Virus record (IMG/VR): IMGVR_UViG_3300042458_001091
Location: 1 to 64,000 of that record
Origin: a virus
DNA length: 64,000 nt
Direction: 5' to 3' (one strand)
In this document: piece by piece, positions 48,040 to 56,702 of the stretch
Numbering within the stretch: the stretch's first letter is position 1
Layout of the letters: each line of letters begins with the position of its first letter
Program-made: the position numbers and the translations under genes
The notes under the pieces: generated by a model
The model's input: only the letters and a program-made list of their open reading frames with translations
The model's database searches: none
Told to the model about the DNA's origin: nothing

Positions 48040-49280
48040 TTTGTATTGCGTGTGTTTCCGTAGTGTATCACTTTGATGTCAGGTGTTGTTTCTACTAACG
48101 TGCGCCACGGATCAACAACAACACTGCCTTTGGGTATGTTGCAATAGAATCCATCCTTGACTGCGTTTCCGGTGTAGCCGTATGTTACCTGTCGATTGTG
48201 GGCCAGCAACAGCACACAAGGACCAATCAACTCCGACACTACTTCTGCTGGATCATCTGCTAGAGGATCAACATATCTAACATTAAATCCAGATTCTTTT
48301 ACAAAATGCCCAATCAACGTTGAGTATGATCCGATGCAGTAGGCAACATCTGGCTTGTAGGCTTTGCCATGAATTACAATGCTCATGCCGCGTTCTTTTG
48401 CTGTGTCTGCTAAAAACTTAGCAAGATTTTTTGCTTGTATTTCTCGAGCATGCATGATGGTATCAAACATGTCATAGCCAAGATCATATTCTTCCGCCAA
48501 CCAACGTAGTGCAATGTTGTCTCTGGGATGACAAGCACCTGCATCGCCCATGCCTGCTGTCATGTATTTGGGACCCATGATACGCATGGTTGAACGAGCC
48601 AATGCATTTGTGACCACATCCACATTGATGTTGCCAATCTTCATGGCAAAGTCCTGTATCATGTTTGCCAGTCCAATCTTGGCCGAAATAAATGTGTTGT
48701 AAAAGATCTTAATTGCTTCGCATTCGTCCCAGGTGCCAATTTCGTAGCGTGGGTTGTTTTGCATAACTTGATTGTAGATATCTACCAACTCACTGGCCAG
48801 GGCGTTTGGATTGCCGTCTTCGGTGCCAATCATGATCATTTCTGGGTTGACCATATCCCATTTAACTGATCCCATGGCAATCAAGTAAGGGTTATATAAG
48901 AACTGATGCTGTTTATCCAGCAATGGTACAAAGTATTTGCGAGTGGTACCGGGTAATACTGTGGAAATCAACACAACTTTCTTAGGTGATGTGGCATACC
49001 GGTTGATGTTTGTAATGGCTTCCTTGACTGCATCATGTCCAAAATCTCGTGGAGTCAAATGACTGGAGGGAGTGCTGCCGTCATAACCCTCGGCGTGTGG
49101 GGTAGGCACAGCAACAAAAATCCACTCACTTTTGTTTATGGTTTCTTCAATCGTGCAAACTTGTACCAGGTCACTGGTTCTTGGGCTTATGTCGTAGCCT
49201 CGCACTGTAAACTTTTCTGCCAGCACTTCTGCACATTCCAGACCTAATTTTCCAATGCCAATGAAGCCTATATTTTTCAT
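48036..49280 (-). CDS. UDP-/GDP-sugar 6-dehydrogenase family protein
   Basis: 414 residues from MKNIGFIGIGKLGLEC at 49280; the frame extends further up but the Rossmann start decides. NAD loop GIGKLG, then FVAVPTPH, VLISTVLPGTTRKY, and the active-site Cys in GDAGACHPRDN (usual form GGSCFPKD). The family oxidises a nucleotide sugar C6 to a uronate. First gene of a five-gene unit with a 2OG oxygenase, amidinotransferase and fibre-like protein. UDP-glucose, UDP-ManNAc and GDP-mannose cannot be told apart here. Confidence 0.88.
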   Translation of the reverse strand: MKNIGFIGIGKLGLECAEVLAEKFTVRGYDISPRTSDLVQVCTIEETINKSEWIFVAVPTPHAEGYDGSTPSSHLTPRDFGHDAVKEAITNINRYATSPKKVVLISTVLPGTTRKYFVPLLDKQHQFLYNPYLIAMGSVKWDMVNPEMIMIGTEDGNPNALASELVDIYNQVMQNNPRYEIGTWDECEAIKIFYNTFISAKIGLANMIQDFAMKIGNINVDVVTNALARSTMRIMGPKYMTAGMGDAGACHPRDNIALRWLAEEYDLGYDMFDTIMHAREIQAKNLAKFLADTAKERGMSIVIHGKAYKPDVAYCIGSYSTLIGHFVKESGFNVRYVDPLADDPAEVVSELIGPCVLLLAHNRQVTYGYTGNAVKDGFYCNIPKGSVVVDPWRTLVETTPDIKVIHYGNTRNTK

Positions 49281-49433
49281 ATTATGAGTATTCTTTCGGA
49301 TAGATTGTGTTCTTATGTTCTTTATACAGAACAATTTTATTGATTGTGTATTAATTTATCGGCTTACAGTACCATGCCCAAAAAAAAGTAAACGAGTTTA
49401 TCTATACCTACTGAATTTTATTGCTGTAGAGCA

Positions 49434-49440
49434 ATAAATA
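49434..49440 (+). promoter_or_regulatory. Late-promoter-like box (AATAAATA)
   Basis: ATAAATA on the plus strand 31 nt before the ATG at 49472; AAGGTG precedes the start. Confidence 0.5.
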
Positions 49441-49471
49441 TTCGGATAATAATAACTATAAAGGTGATAGC

Positions 49472-50587
49472 ATGAGTAAGAGACTAATTATGGGCCTAGC
49501 CAGCCTTGTTTTAGTAATGTCTGCAACGGCACAAACAACCACTACGTCTGGCACAACCGGTGGAACAACCACAGGCACAAGTACACTGATCAATCAAGGT
49601 ACCTACGACTCCAAGACTTTGGTTGATACCAACAGCACCAGCAATAGTACCAGCACAGTTACTTCAAATAGCAATACTAATAGCAACAGCAACAGCACCA
49701 GCACAGCCGCGGTCAACAGTACCAGCAACAATACCAACACCAACACCAGTGTAAACACAAATAACAACATCAACTCTGGTACCAGTACAGTTAACAACAA
49801 CAACGTTAACTCAGGCACAATGACCTACAACAACAACAATGTCAACTCGGGCACAATGACCTATAACAACAACAATGTCAACGCCAGTACAAGTACCAAT
49901 GTAAACACAAACAATAATATTAACTCAGGCACAATGACCTACAACAACAACAACGTCAGCACTGCCACTAACAACAACAACAATGTCAGCACCAGCACAG
50001 CCACCAACAACAACATCAACACTGGCGACATGACCAACCGCAATATCAACACGTCAACCAGTACCAGCAACAATGTCAACAACAATGTGAACTCTAGCAC
50101 CGCAGTCAATCAAAATGTACAAACAGGTGATATGACCAACCGCAATATCAACGAAAGCACAATCACACAACGAGTGATTCAACCCCCTCCGACTGCTGTA
50201 GCACCTGCCATGCTGAGCGGCGGCAATGCTGACCTATGTAGTACTGGTAGTTCCGGATCGGTACAAACACAAGTGTTTGGTGTTAGTTCGGGCGGCACAG
50301 TGCGTGACATGAATTGCGAACGATTAAAGTTATCTAAAACACTATATGACATGGGTATGAAGGTTGCGGCAGTTGCTACTATGTGTCAAGACCGTCGTGT
50401 GTTTGATGCCATGCTGGCAGCTGGTACACCTTGCCCTTATGAAGGCAAAATTGGTGAACAAGCCAAAGCAAGTTGGGAAGCTAATCCGCATAAGATTCCA
50501 AAGTTGGATGAGGTAAAATTAGATGACACTTATAAGAAAGTTGGCATTGGCGCTATCCTTGGCGTTCTTGTCCACAAATTATTCTAA
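49472..50587 (+). CDS. Exported Asn/Thr/Ser-rich repeat protein
   Basis: 371 residues. Signal peptide ending ATAQ (about residue 21). Residues 25-240 are low-complexity Asn/Ser/Thr with tandem units such as NNNNVNSGTMTY and NMTNRNIN, suggesting a repetitive beta or amyloid-like surface structure. The C-terminal domain (about 245-371) is different, with several cysteines (DLCSTG, MNCERL, TMCQDRR, GTPCPY). It begins an operon of five plus-strand genes. Could be an external virion, biofilm-like or host-surface protein. Function unknown. Confidence 0.78.
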   Translation: MSKRLIMGLASLVLVMSATAQTTTTSGTTGGTTTGTSTLINQGTYDSKTLVDTNSTSNSTSTVTSNSNTNSNSNSTSTAAVNSTSNNTNTNTSVNTNNNINSGTSTVNNNNVNSGTMTYNNNNVNSGTMTYNNNNVNASTSTNVNTNNNINSGTMTYNNNNVSTATNNNNNVSTSTATNNNINTGDMTNRNINTSTSTSNNVNNNVNSSTAVNQNVQTGDMTNRNINESTITQRVIQPPPTAVAPAMLSGGNADLCSTGSSGSVQTQVFGVSSGGTVRDMNCERLKLSKTLYDMGMKVAAVATMCQDRRVFDAMLAAGTPCPYEGKIGEQAKASWEANPHKIPKLDEVKLDDTYKKVGIGAILGVLVHKLF

Positions 50588-52751
50588 CGCACAAGACATA
50601 TCCACTACCGGTAATTTAATAAATTACGGTACTGCACCTACGAGTACAACCAGTACCTGGAACAATGGTGTGTATGTCAATCAACTGTGCTTTTATGCCG
50701 GCGAGCCAGGCAACTGCGGACCTAACCCTAGTATTATCCCTGGAGGTCGCATTCACTTCAGTTACGGAACCGCCGACCTTAATCAAGTTATCAACATAAA
50801 CACAGCACTGTCTGCAGGAGGTACAGGTGTACAACTTGCTGGATTTACCTACAGCCTTTGGGCCAAGAACGGCAATGGATGGGATGATGCTAGACAAGAT
50901 TATCTAGCCGCTTATGTAAAACTATACGGTTCAGGCGGCAACCTGATAGCAAACTATGATTACTCTGCGGCAACCAATAACAAATACAACTGGACTAACT
51001 TTACATTTTCTGAAACATTTGCTAGTCCCTATATTGCGTCAACACTAAGCACAGCACAGGTGGGCATGATAGGTAGAGATAATAATTTTTGGGCAGGCAA
51101 CTATGGTCCAGAAGTTTTTGATGTGGATTTTCGTTTAAAATACAAAGTTGATCCTTGTGCAACAAATCCAGCATACAGTTCAACTTGTGCAGGATTTGGT
51201 AGCATTCTTAACACCAACAACTTATTGGATTCAACTAAAGGTGGTAGTTCTCTAAATCAAGCATTTGCTATTAACACCGCATTACAAAGTGCCGGAGTTG
51301 GTGCAATGATTCATGGATTCAACTACGGATTCAATTGGAGAGTTGGGCAAGGTTTTTCTGGATGTACTGCTTGGAATCAAGATGGGTCATGTAGTTGGAC
51401 CATGAACATACCTGCGTATGCCAATGCCACAGTGTCACTTACAAACAGTAGCAACCAGTCTATACATTCAAAGAGTTATAGTTTTACAGGTGATGGTACT
51501 AGTGGTTCAGTGAGTGACAAGTTTTTGTTACCATCTAGCATGAATCAATCCATGTTGGGCACAGGTAGAATTGTAGGGTCAGCATCAGGCACAGGTTCTT
51601 CCGTAGAAGGTGCCTGGGCAACAATGATTTATACTGCTGATCCTTGTGTGGCCAATCCTTTATACAGTTCAAATTGTAAGGGGTTTGCATTTGCTATGGC
51701 CAAGCAAGCGTCGGCAGCAAACAATACCGCACCAGTTGCACCTGATGGCACACAGATGCAGGATGCTCCGCCTCCGAGCGGACCACCTCCTCCACCACCG
51801 GGTAGTCCTTCCCCGCCACCACCGGGTTCAGAGCCACCACCGGGTAGTCCACCTCCTCCGCAAGGTGCACAACAACCTGCTGCCGGCAATCCCAATGGCA
51901 CACCAGCAAATCAACCTCCTCCGCCGGGCGGCGGCAGTAGTCAACCACGAGCAGGCGAAGTTAAAACAGCCAGCGATAGCAACAGCAAGTCGGCTCCCAG
52001 TCTAGGCAGTGTTATGAGCATGATCAGCACCAATCAAGCCAGAATAGGCAACGAAGCAAAGTCTGTTGTGCAAGCCGCAGAAACAGCCGCTGCCAAAGAT
52101 GCACAACAAGCACAACAACAAGCAGAGACCGTAGCTGGCGCACTCACTGCTCAAAGCATTGCTGGTAGCATGACACAGGCCAGCACAGGCACAGGGCTAG
52201 TGGTATCCAGCAGTCAATCACAAATGTCCGTGGTAAATGTGACCAGTGTGTCGCAAACCAGTGTGGTCACCATTGGCGGCTTACGCCCAGCAACAACAAG
52301 TATATTTGCTGATCCTAACATTTCTTTGTCATCAAGCATGATACCGAGCCAATTTGATATGTACAGTTTGCAATCAGCACTGGGGCGCAACAACACACAA
52401 CCAGAAACAGAAACACCACAGATTGAAGGTATCAAAATTGGCGGCCGTTCTGCACTAAATGATGCCATGGAACAGCGTCCGATATTACCAAGTGCTACTG
52501 CACAAGAACAGCGTACAGACTCGGTAAACAAAAATGTACAGTCAAATGAACTAGCCGGCGGGGTTGACCTAAGTAGAATGGCTATCCAGCCTGCAGGTTA
52601 TCAAGCATACTCAATGATCATGCCTGATGTGGCGTTTTATGCACCACGAGAAATATACCGGAATCAAGTCAATGTTGACAATACAAGATTATTGCGTCAA
52701 TTGTCAAGTGATCGATTACACCAAGACCTGGTAAATCTACAATACAAATAA
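50523..52751 (+). CDS. Large exported protein with duplicated domain and Pro-rich linker
   Basis: 742 residues. Signal peptide MTLIRKLALALSLAFLSTNYSNAQ. Two similar domains (about 30-220 and 225-390), each starting with LNQ.-.-INTAL and ending (V/A)DPC-x-x-NP-x-YSS-x-C-x-G-F, show an internal duplication with a conserved Cys pair. Then a Pro/Gly/Ser linker (about 410-470), and an Ala/Gln/Ser-rich helical tail. It overlaps the preceding gene by 65 nt in another frame. Probably a surface-exposed adhesin-like or secreted protein; no family recognised. Confidence 0.8.
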   Translation: MTLIRKLALALSLAFLSTNYSNAQDISTTGNLINYGTAPTSTTSTWNNGVYVNQLCFYAGEPGNCGPNPSIIPGGRIHFSYGTADLNQVININTALSAGGTGVQLAGFTYSLWAKNGNGWDDARQDYLAAYVKLYGSGGNLIANYDYSAATNNKYNWTNFTFSETFASPYIASTLSTAQVGMIGRDNNFWAGNYGPEVFDVDFRLKYKVDPCATNPAYSSTCAGFGSILNTNNLLDSTKGGSSLNQAFAINTALQSAGVGAMIHGFNYGFNWRVGQGFSGCTAWNQDGSCSWTMNIPAYANATVSLTNSSNQSIHSKSYSFTGDGTSGSVSDKFLLPSSMNQSMLGTGRIVGSASGTGSSVEGAWATMIYTADPCVANPLYSSNCKGFAFAMAKQASAANNTAPVAPDGTQMQDAPPPSGPPPPPPGSPSPPPPGSEPPPGSPPPPQGAQQPAAGNPNGTPANQPPPPGGGSSQPRAGEVKTASDSNSKSAPSLGSVMSMISTNQARIGNEAKSVVQAAETAAAKDAQQAQQQAETVAGALTAQSIAGSMTQASTGTGLVVSSSQSQMSVVNVTSVSQTSVVTIGGLRPATTSIFADPNISLSSSMIPSQFDMYSLQSALGRNNTQPETETPQIEGIKIGGRSALNDAMEQRPILPSATAQEQRTDSVNKNVQSNELAGGVDLSRMAIQPAGYQAYSMIMPDVAFYAPREIYRNQVNVDNTRLLRQLSSDRLHQDLVNLQYK

Positions 52752-52761
52752 GGAGAAAAAA

Positions 52762-53349
52762 ATGGCAGAAGAAATAAAAAACGTAAATGCAAAGGTTGAC
52801 GAACTAGAAGCAGCCGCTAAAAAGTACGCATCAAAAGATACTGTTATCAGTATTGGTGGCTATGAATTTACACCAGCCAAACTGATGGTAGCATTTACCA
52901 TTGTGAGTAGTATACTGGGCGGACTTTATGGTTCGTTTGAAGTGTACAAAGACTATGTGGGCATGAAGAAAAAGATTGCCGAATATTCTGCGCCAGACTT
53001 GAGTGGCTTTGACAAACGACTGGCAGTGATCGAAGAGAATAGTGCCAAGACTAGTGACTATACTCGCGATATCAAAACTGATTTGAAGAATGATCTACGT
53101 CGTAATGAGTCTGTGACTGAACAGGTAGAACGCAGTGTTAAAACAGCACAGCGTGAAACGGAAGCAGAAATGCGTGACATGCGCAAGGCAGTGCGTGAGG
53201 ACCTAGAAAAAGCACGTAACGAAGCCAGTGTTATTCGTAGAGAAATGGCCGATGCACGTAGAGAGATTGAACGTGAAGTTGTTCAGTTGAAAAAAGAAGT
53301 TGATAGCAAAATACAAAAGGCCATTGATAATCCATTGGCCAACAAGTAA
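52762..53349 (+). CDS. Membrane-anchored coiled-coil protein
   Basis: 195 residues, with AGGAG upstream. A transmembrane helix (about 38-58, VAFTIVSSILGGLYGSFEVY) preceded by a short helix, then a long charged coiled coil (about 75-190, rich in R/E/A). It could span the periplasm. Third gene of the exported operon, 10 nt after the preceding stop. Confidence 0.78.
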   Translation: MAEEIKNVNAKVDELEAAAKKYASKDTVISIGGYEFTPAKLMVAFTIVSSILGGLYGSFEVYKDYVGMKKKIAEYSAPDLSGFDKRLAVIEENSAKTSDYTRDIKTDLKNDLRRNESVTEQVERSVKTAQRETEAEMRDMRKAVREDLEKARNEASVIRREMADARREIEREVVQLKKEVDSKIQKAIDNPLANK

Positions 53350-53350
53350 C

Positions 53351-53512
53351 ATGTTCAACGCCATTGGCTCATTGATGTTGGCAGGCATGCTGGCTCAAGA
53401 GCCAAGGTGCGTAAAATGGACCTGGTCCGGTGATGTGTACAATCGCCGAGTTGTGTGCTTGGAATGGTCCAAGCCTCCTCTTAAAGATAAAAAGGATCCA
53501 AAAAAAACATGA
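53351..53512 (+). CDS. Small protein (53 aa), N-terminal hydrophobic
   Basis: From MFNAIGSLMLAGMLAQEPRC, one base after the preceding stop; the longer reading from 53300 would overlap it. A short hydrophobic start could be a signal peptide (cut near MLA-QEP), then two cysteines and a Lys-rich tail. Overlaps the next gene by 4 nt. Confidence 0.65.
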   Translation: MFNAIGSLMLAGMLAQEPRCVKWTWSGDVYNRRVVCLEWSKPPLKDKKDPKKT

Positions 53513-53994
53513 TTGATCCTATCACCATTGGTCTTGCTTTTACGGCTGCTCAACAATCGGTTGGGTATATTAAAAAAGCCATTGCCTTGGGGAAAGATGT
53601 CAACAGTCTCTACGGACAGTTTGCCCGGTTCTTTGAAAACAGTGACGCAATTCACAGTGCTAATATAACAGCACAGACCAGCAACAGCATTCTCACTGAC
53701 GGTCAGATTAGATCAATGTCAATACAAATTGCCATGCAGAGTAAGGCCCTACGTGATGCCGAAAAAGATCTTAAAGAAATGTTGATATATTCAGGTAATG
53801 GGGATGTGTGGGATCAAATGATGGCCGAACGTGTTCGCTTATATAAGGAACGTGCCAAAATACAAGCAGACTTAAAAAACGCCAAGATCAAAGCACAGGC
53901 CGACATGATAGACAGAGTACTTATAGGTATAAGTTTCATGGCAATATCTGTTCCTGTTGTGCTTTTCAGTTTTGCTATGATGGTTCGATCTTAA
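53509..53994 (+). CDS. Membrane protein with C-terminal transmembrane helix
   Basis: 161 residues. Soluble helical N-terminal part (ITIGLAFTAAQQSVGYIKKAIALG), coiled segment (about 70-135), and one transmembrane helix at the C-terminus (VLIGISFMAISVPVVLFSFAMMV). I recall similar small tail-anchored proteins in phages. Last gene of the exported operon. Confidence 0.75.
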   Translation: MIDPITIGLAFTAAQQSVGYIKKAIALGKDVNSLYGQFARFFENSDAIHSANITAQTSNSILTDGQIRSMSIQIAMQSKALRDAEKDLKEMLIYSGNGDVWDQMMAERVRLYKERAKIQADLKNAKIKAQADMIDRVLIGISFMAISVPVVLFSFAMMVRS

Positions 53995-54048
53995 AGAAAA
54001 GAAGTTGATATCAACATACAAAAGACCATTACCAATACATTTGTAAAA

Positions 54049-55164
54049 CTAATTAGCAGGGTCAAATGTTAAATTATAGTTGTTACCCCTAATGCCGTCA
54101 ATCATGTTGGTATATCGGCGAAATTTATCATTTAGTTCAGAATCATACTGGTAGTCTTTGATTACATTAAGCACGTATGATTTAACATCAGGCCTAACCG
54201 TCAAAGACTGCTCAATTTGATCCTTGAACCGAGCCATGTCAGCAGGTGGCACAGAATTTATTCTCATGTATTCTTCGCCGCCATGAAGAGAAAAGTGTAA
54301 TTCAATATTTTGAATACAGCACCAATCTATCAGTGCAGGAAGAGAATAAATGCTGGTGTGCTGAAATGTATGATTAACCCCTAGTTCTAACTTTTCATTT
54401 AACACACTTTTTACTTTTTTTAAATTATTTTCAATGGTTAAAAAATCACTGCCAAATCGAATATAATCATTTTGTTTGCCTGTGCCTTCAAGGCTGATGA
54501 CAAAATTAACAGACTTAAACTTTTTTAACAACAATAATGTTGCATCATTGATTGTTGTCATGTTTGTTACAAACAACAGTTCTACTGCGGGTGGGTCTGG
54601 TACACTGGATAGGATATCAACTAGTCCGGGCACCATAAAAGGTTCACCACCAGTGAAATGCAAGTATGTGACTGTGGGCAGAACTTTAAGATAAAACTCT
54701 TTAAATGCGTCGGAGTCCCACCACTTGTGCTCACTTGATGTCACACTCCAATTGACCCCAACCGAGTTATATTCTGCTTTATTTTGTATGAACTCTGACC
54801 AAATGCTAGAACTCGAGTATGGACTGCACATGATACAGCGAAGATTGCAAAAATTTCCCAATTTAAATTCTACATGCCACGGATCTGTATTGGCAGCGTC
54901 GCCGTGACGTTTATTGGATGTTGTTCGCAAACTGCTGTATCCTAGGTTCTCGTCATACCAGCATTGATAACATCTAGGATCTTCTATGCCTGCATCAAGA
55001 TCTGCTGCCAGGCTGTCCATTTCTACACGCCATTGTGAGTAATCACGAATGGTGTAGGATTTATGTCCATCGTGAGGTCTTTCACGGAATTGACAACATG
55101 GCAGTAGATTACCGCTGGTCTCTATACTCAATCCGTGTCGTGCTAATACACATGATTTAGTCAT
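54049..55164 (-). CDS. Radical-SAM protein with N-terminal extra cysteines (paralog 6)
   Basis: 371 residues from MTKSCVLARHGL at 55164, the same start as paralog 2; the longer frame would overlap the upstream gene. Cluster motif C106-N-L-R-C110-I-M-C113; LHFTGGEPFMVPG is the GGE motif. N-terminal cysteines C5, C23-C24 and C65-x-x-C68-W. The 120-residue gene directly upstream ends 1 nt before the ATG, so the two are coupled. Substrate unknown. Confidence 0.88.
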   Translation of the reverse strand: MTKSCVLARHGLSIETSGNLLPCCQFRERPHDGHKSYTIRDYSQWRVEMDSLAADLDAGIEDPRCYQCWYDENLGYSSLRTTSNKRHGDAANTDPWHVEFKLGNFCNLRCIMCSPYSSSSIWSEFIQNKAEYNSVGVNWSVTSSEHKWWDSDAFKEFYLKVLPTVTYLHFTGGEPFMVPGLVDILSSVPDPPAVELLFVTNMTTINDATLLLLKKFKSVNFVISLEGTGKQNDYIRFGSDFLTIENNLKKVKSVLNEKLELGVNHTFQHTSIYSLPALIDWCCIQNIELHFSLHGGEEYMRINSVPPADMARFKDQIEQSLTVRPDVKSYVLNVIKDYQYDSELNDKFRRYTNMIDGIRGNNYNLTFDPAN

Positions 55165-55165
55165 A

Positions 55166-55528
55166 TTATGCTGTGTGCTTTTCGATAACTCCATCCCACT
55201 CAGGGCCCGGATCCGTTTCCATATATGTGTTAACACGATTACGGATGTCGTCGTAGAAACTGTCTAGTTCTTTATTCCAACTACCAATTAAATGTTCCAG
55301 TGCTTGATGGCAATAGTTCCAATCACGCTTTCGGTAATTTATTAACAAATTGTTATGAAGATTTGTTTTGCTTTCAGTCAGCGGCAACTCCATAATTGGA
55401 ATCGTTTCAACCACACAGTATGCAGTTACCTCTGTATTTCCCGGGATGACGCGAATGGTATCCAATTCCAATACTGTATACTTTTCTCGATAACTTTCAA
55501 TTTGATCAGGGTCAATAATAATGTTCAC
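55166..55528 (-). CDS. Conserved hypothetical protein coupled to radical-SAM 6
   Basis: 120 residues: YTVLELDTIRVIPGNTEVTAYCVVE at the N-terminus and NYRKRDWNYCHQALEHLIGSWNKELDSFYDDI in the helical second half. I recall this pattern as a conserved small protein of T4-like marine phages. TAA-T-ATG links it to radical-SAM 6. Partner or substrate roles are possible; no motif settles this. Confidence 0.78.
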   Translation of the reverse strand: MNIIIDPDQIESYREKYTVLELDTIRVIPGNTEVTAYCVVETIPIMELPLTESKTNLHNNLLINYRKRDWNYCHQALEHLIGSWNKELDSFYDDIRNRVNTYMETDPGPEWDGVIEKHTA

Positions 55529-55554
55529 GGTGTGTTTCCTTTTAAATATGTATC

Positions 55555-56346
55555 ATGCAAATGACATTTGATTTAATTTCTGACTTACATCTAGGCCCTA
55601 CGGACACATTTGATTGGACTGGATTGGCCACTAGTCCATTTTGCGTTGTTGCTGGTGATATTTCCATGGATGTTGAAATAGTGAAAGAAACGTTGGAGCA
55701 TCTTGGCCAATGTTATCAAGCAGTATTTTATATCGACGGCAACAACGAGCATAGATATAGTTTAGATTCAATTTCGGGCAGTTATAACATATTAGAAGAA
55801 GCCGTTGCTGGAATAGAAAATGTAGTGTTTTTGCAAGACAATTGTGTGATTGTTAATAATGTTGCATTTGTTGGCACCAATGGTTGGTGGACATATGATT
55901 TAGATCCGAGTATTGATGATGAACAATGCAGATTATGGTATTGCGATATTATGGATGTCAGCATGCCTGTTACCAGTGCTATATACAGTATGGCGTATAA
56001 CGATGTCGCTTACTTGAGAAACAGTATTAAAACCCTTCAAACACATCCAGATGTTACGTCCATTGTTCTTGTCACACACACTGTTCCAACTGTAGATTTA
56101 ATCGATCATGACATGGAAATTACGTCAACTTATAAGTTTAATGTAATGGGAAATTCTCTAATGCAATTGGCACTGGATGGCGATACAGAAAACAAAGTTA
56201 AAACATGGTGCTTTGGACATTACCACAATCCCATTGATCAGCATCAAAATGGCATTAGATACGTGAACAATTGCCGAGGCAGAGTTGAAGATTCTACAGA
56301 ATGGACTCCAACATATTACCCCAAGCGCATTGTTATTGATCTTTAA
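55555..56346 (+). CDS. Calcineurin-like metallophosphoesterase
   Basis: 263 residues. Motifs in order: DLHLG (9-13), VVAGDIS, DGNNEHR (variant of GNH(D/E)), VLVTHT and CFGHYHNP, giving the full dinuclear metal site. It would hydrolyse a phosphomonoester or diester; some members act on cyclic dinucleotides or nucleotides. It runs divergent from the radical-SAM 6 unit and its 3' end overlaps the ClpS gene by 4 nt, tail to tail. Substrate unknown. Confidence 0.87.
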   Translation: MQMTFDLISDLHLGPTDTFDWTGLATSPFCVVAGDISMDVEIVKETLEHLGQCYQAVFYIDGNNEHRYSLDSISGSYNILEEAVAGIENVVFLQDNCVIVNNVAFVGTNGWWTYDLDPSIDDEQCRLWYCDIMDVSMPVTSAIYSMAYNDVAYLRNSIKTLQTHPDVTSIVLVTHTVPTVDLIDHDMEITSTYKFNVMGNSLMQLALDGDTENKVKTWCFGHYHNPIDQHQNGIRYVNNCRGRVEDSTEWTPTYYPKRIVIDL

Positions 56347-56648
56347 CGCAAAGTTTCAGGTTCTAGTTTAATCTGCAACGGATAATCGTTACTGCGAGCA
56401 TCCAGTGTGACTTCGATGCCTTTTTGTTCGGCAATTTCATACGGCAAGATTGCAACAACTGCAGACCCAGAATTATGAATATCTTCTGTAATTGTTACAG
56501 CAGTTTCTGCGGTGTATTCAAAGTGTTGTATCAAACTTTCAACTACAAAATCCACAGATGTTTTGTTGTCATTCAAGTAGATAATTTTGAATAATGGTGG
56601 CTCACGCAATTCTACTTTTGATTTTGACACTGTATTTGTATCTGCCAT
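56343..56648 (-). CDS. clpS: ClpS-like N-degron adaptor
   Basis: 101 residues from MADTNTVSKSK with AAAGGA upstream; a reading from 56675 would start inside the leader hairpin. EPPLFKIIYLNDNKTSVDFVVESL and EDIHNSGSAVVAILPYEIAE align in pattern with ClpS. The substrate pocket keeps N26-D27 and H58; the second Asp of bacterial NDD is Asn (N28). ClpS hands proteins with destabilising N-termini to ClpA. No ClpA gene lies in the window, so it would use the host ClpA, or be adapted to ClpX. Sits beside Hsp20, GroEL/ES and ClpX. Confidence 0.9.
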   Translation of the reverse strand: MADTNTVSKSKVELREPPLFKIIYLNDNKTSVDFVVESLIQHFEYTAETAVTITEDIHNSGSAVVAILPYEIAEQKGIEVTLDARSNDYPLQIKLEPETLR

Positions 56649-56665
56649 TTTATATCCTTTATTAT

Positions 56666-56695
56666 GTGGGGGCACCGCGCCCCCACAGTATTTAC
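56666..56695 (-). promoter_or_regulatory. Late-type box followed by a 5'-terminal GC hairpin (clpS leader)
   Basis: GTAAATA at 56689-56695 on the minus strand, then a perfect 8-bp stem GTGGGGGC/GCCCCCAC (56666-56686). By T4 late spacing the transcript would begin within the first bases of the stem, giving an mRNA that starts with the hairpin. Confidence 0.5.
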
Positions 56696-56702
56696 TATTA
56701 TA

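Noticed and set aside
49700-50140. Regular short direct repeats resembling a CRISPR-like array
   Set aside because: The repeats are in frame and encode Asn/Thr/Ser-rich protein units with a signal peptide upstream; spacers are not unique and no cas gene is present.
51629-51948. Gly/Pro-rich minus-strand frames opposite the Pro-rich linker
   Set aside because: Explained by the repeated CCX codons on the plus strand; no promoter or ribosome site.
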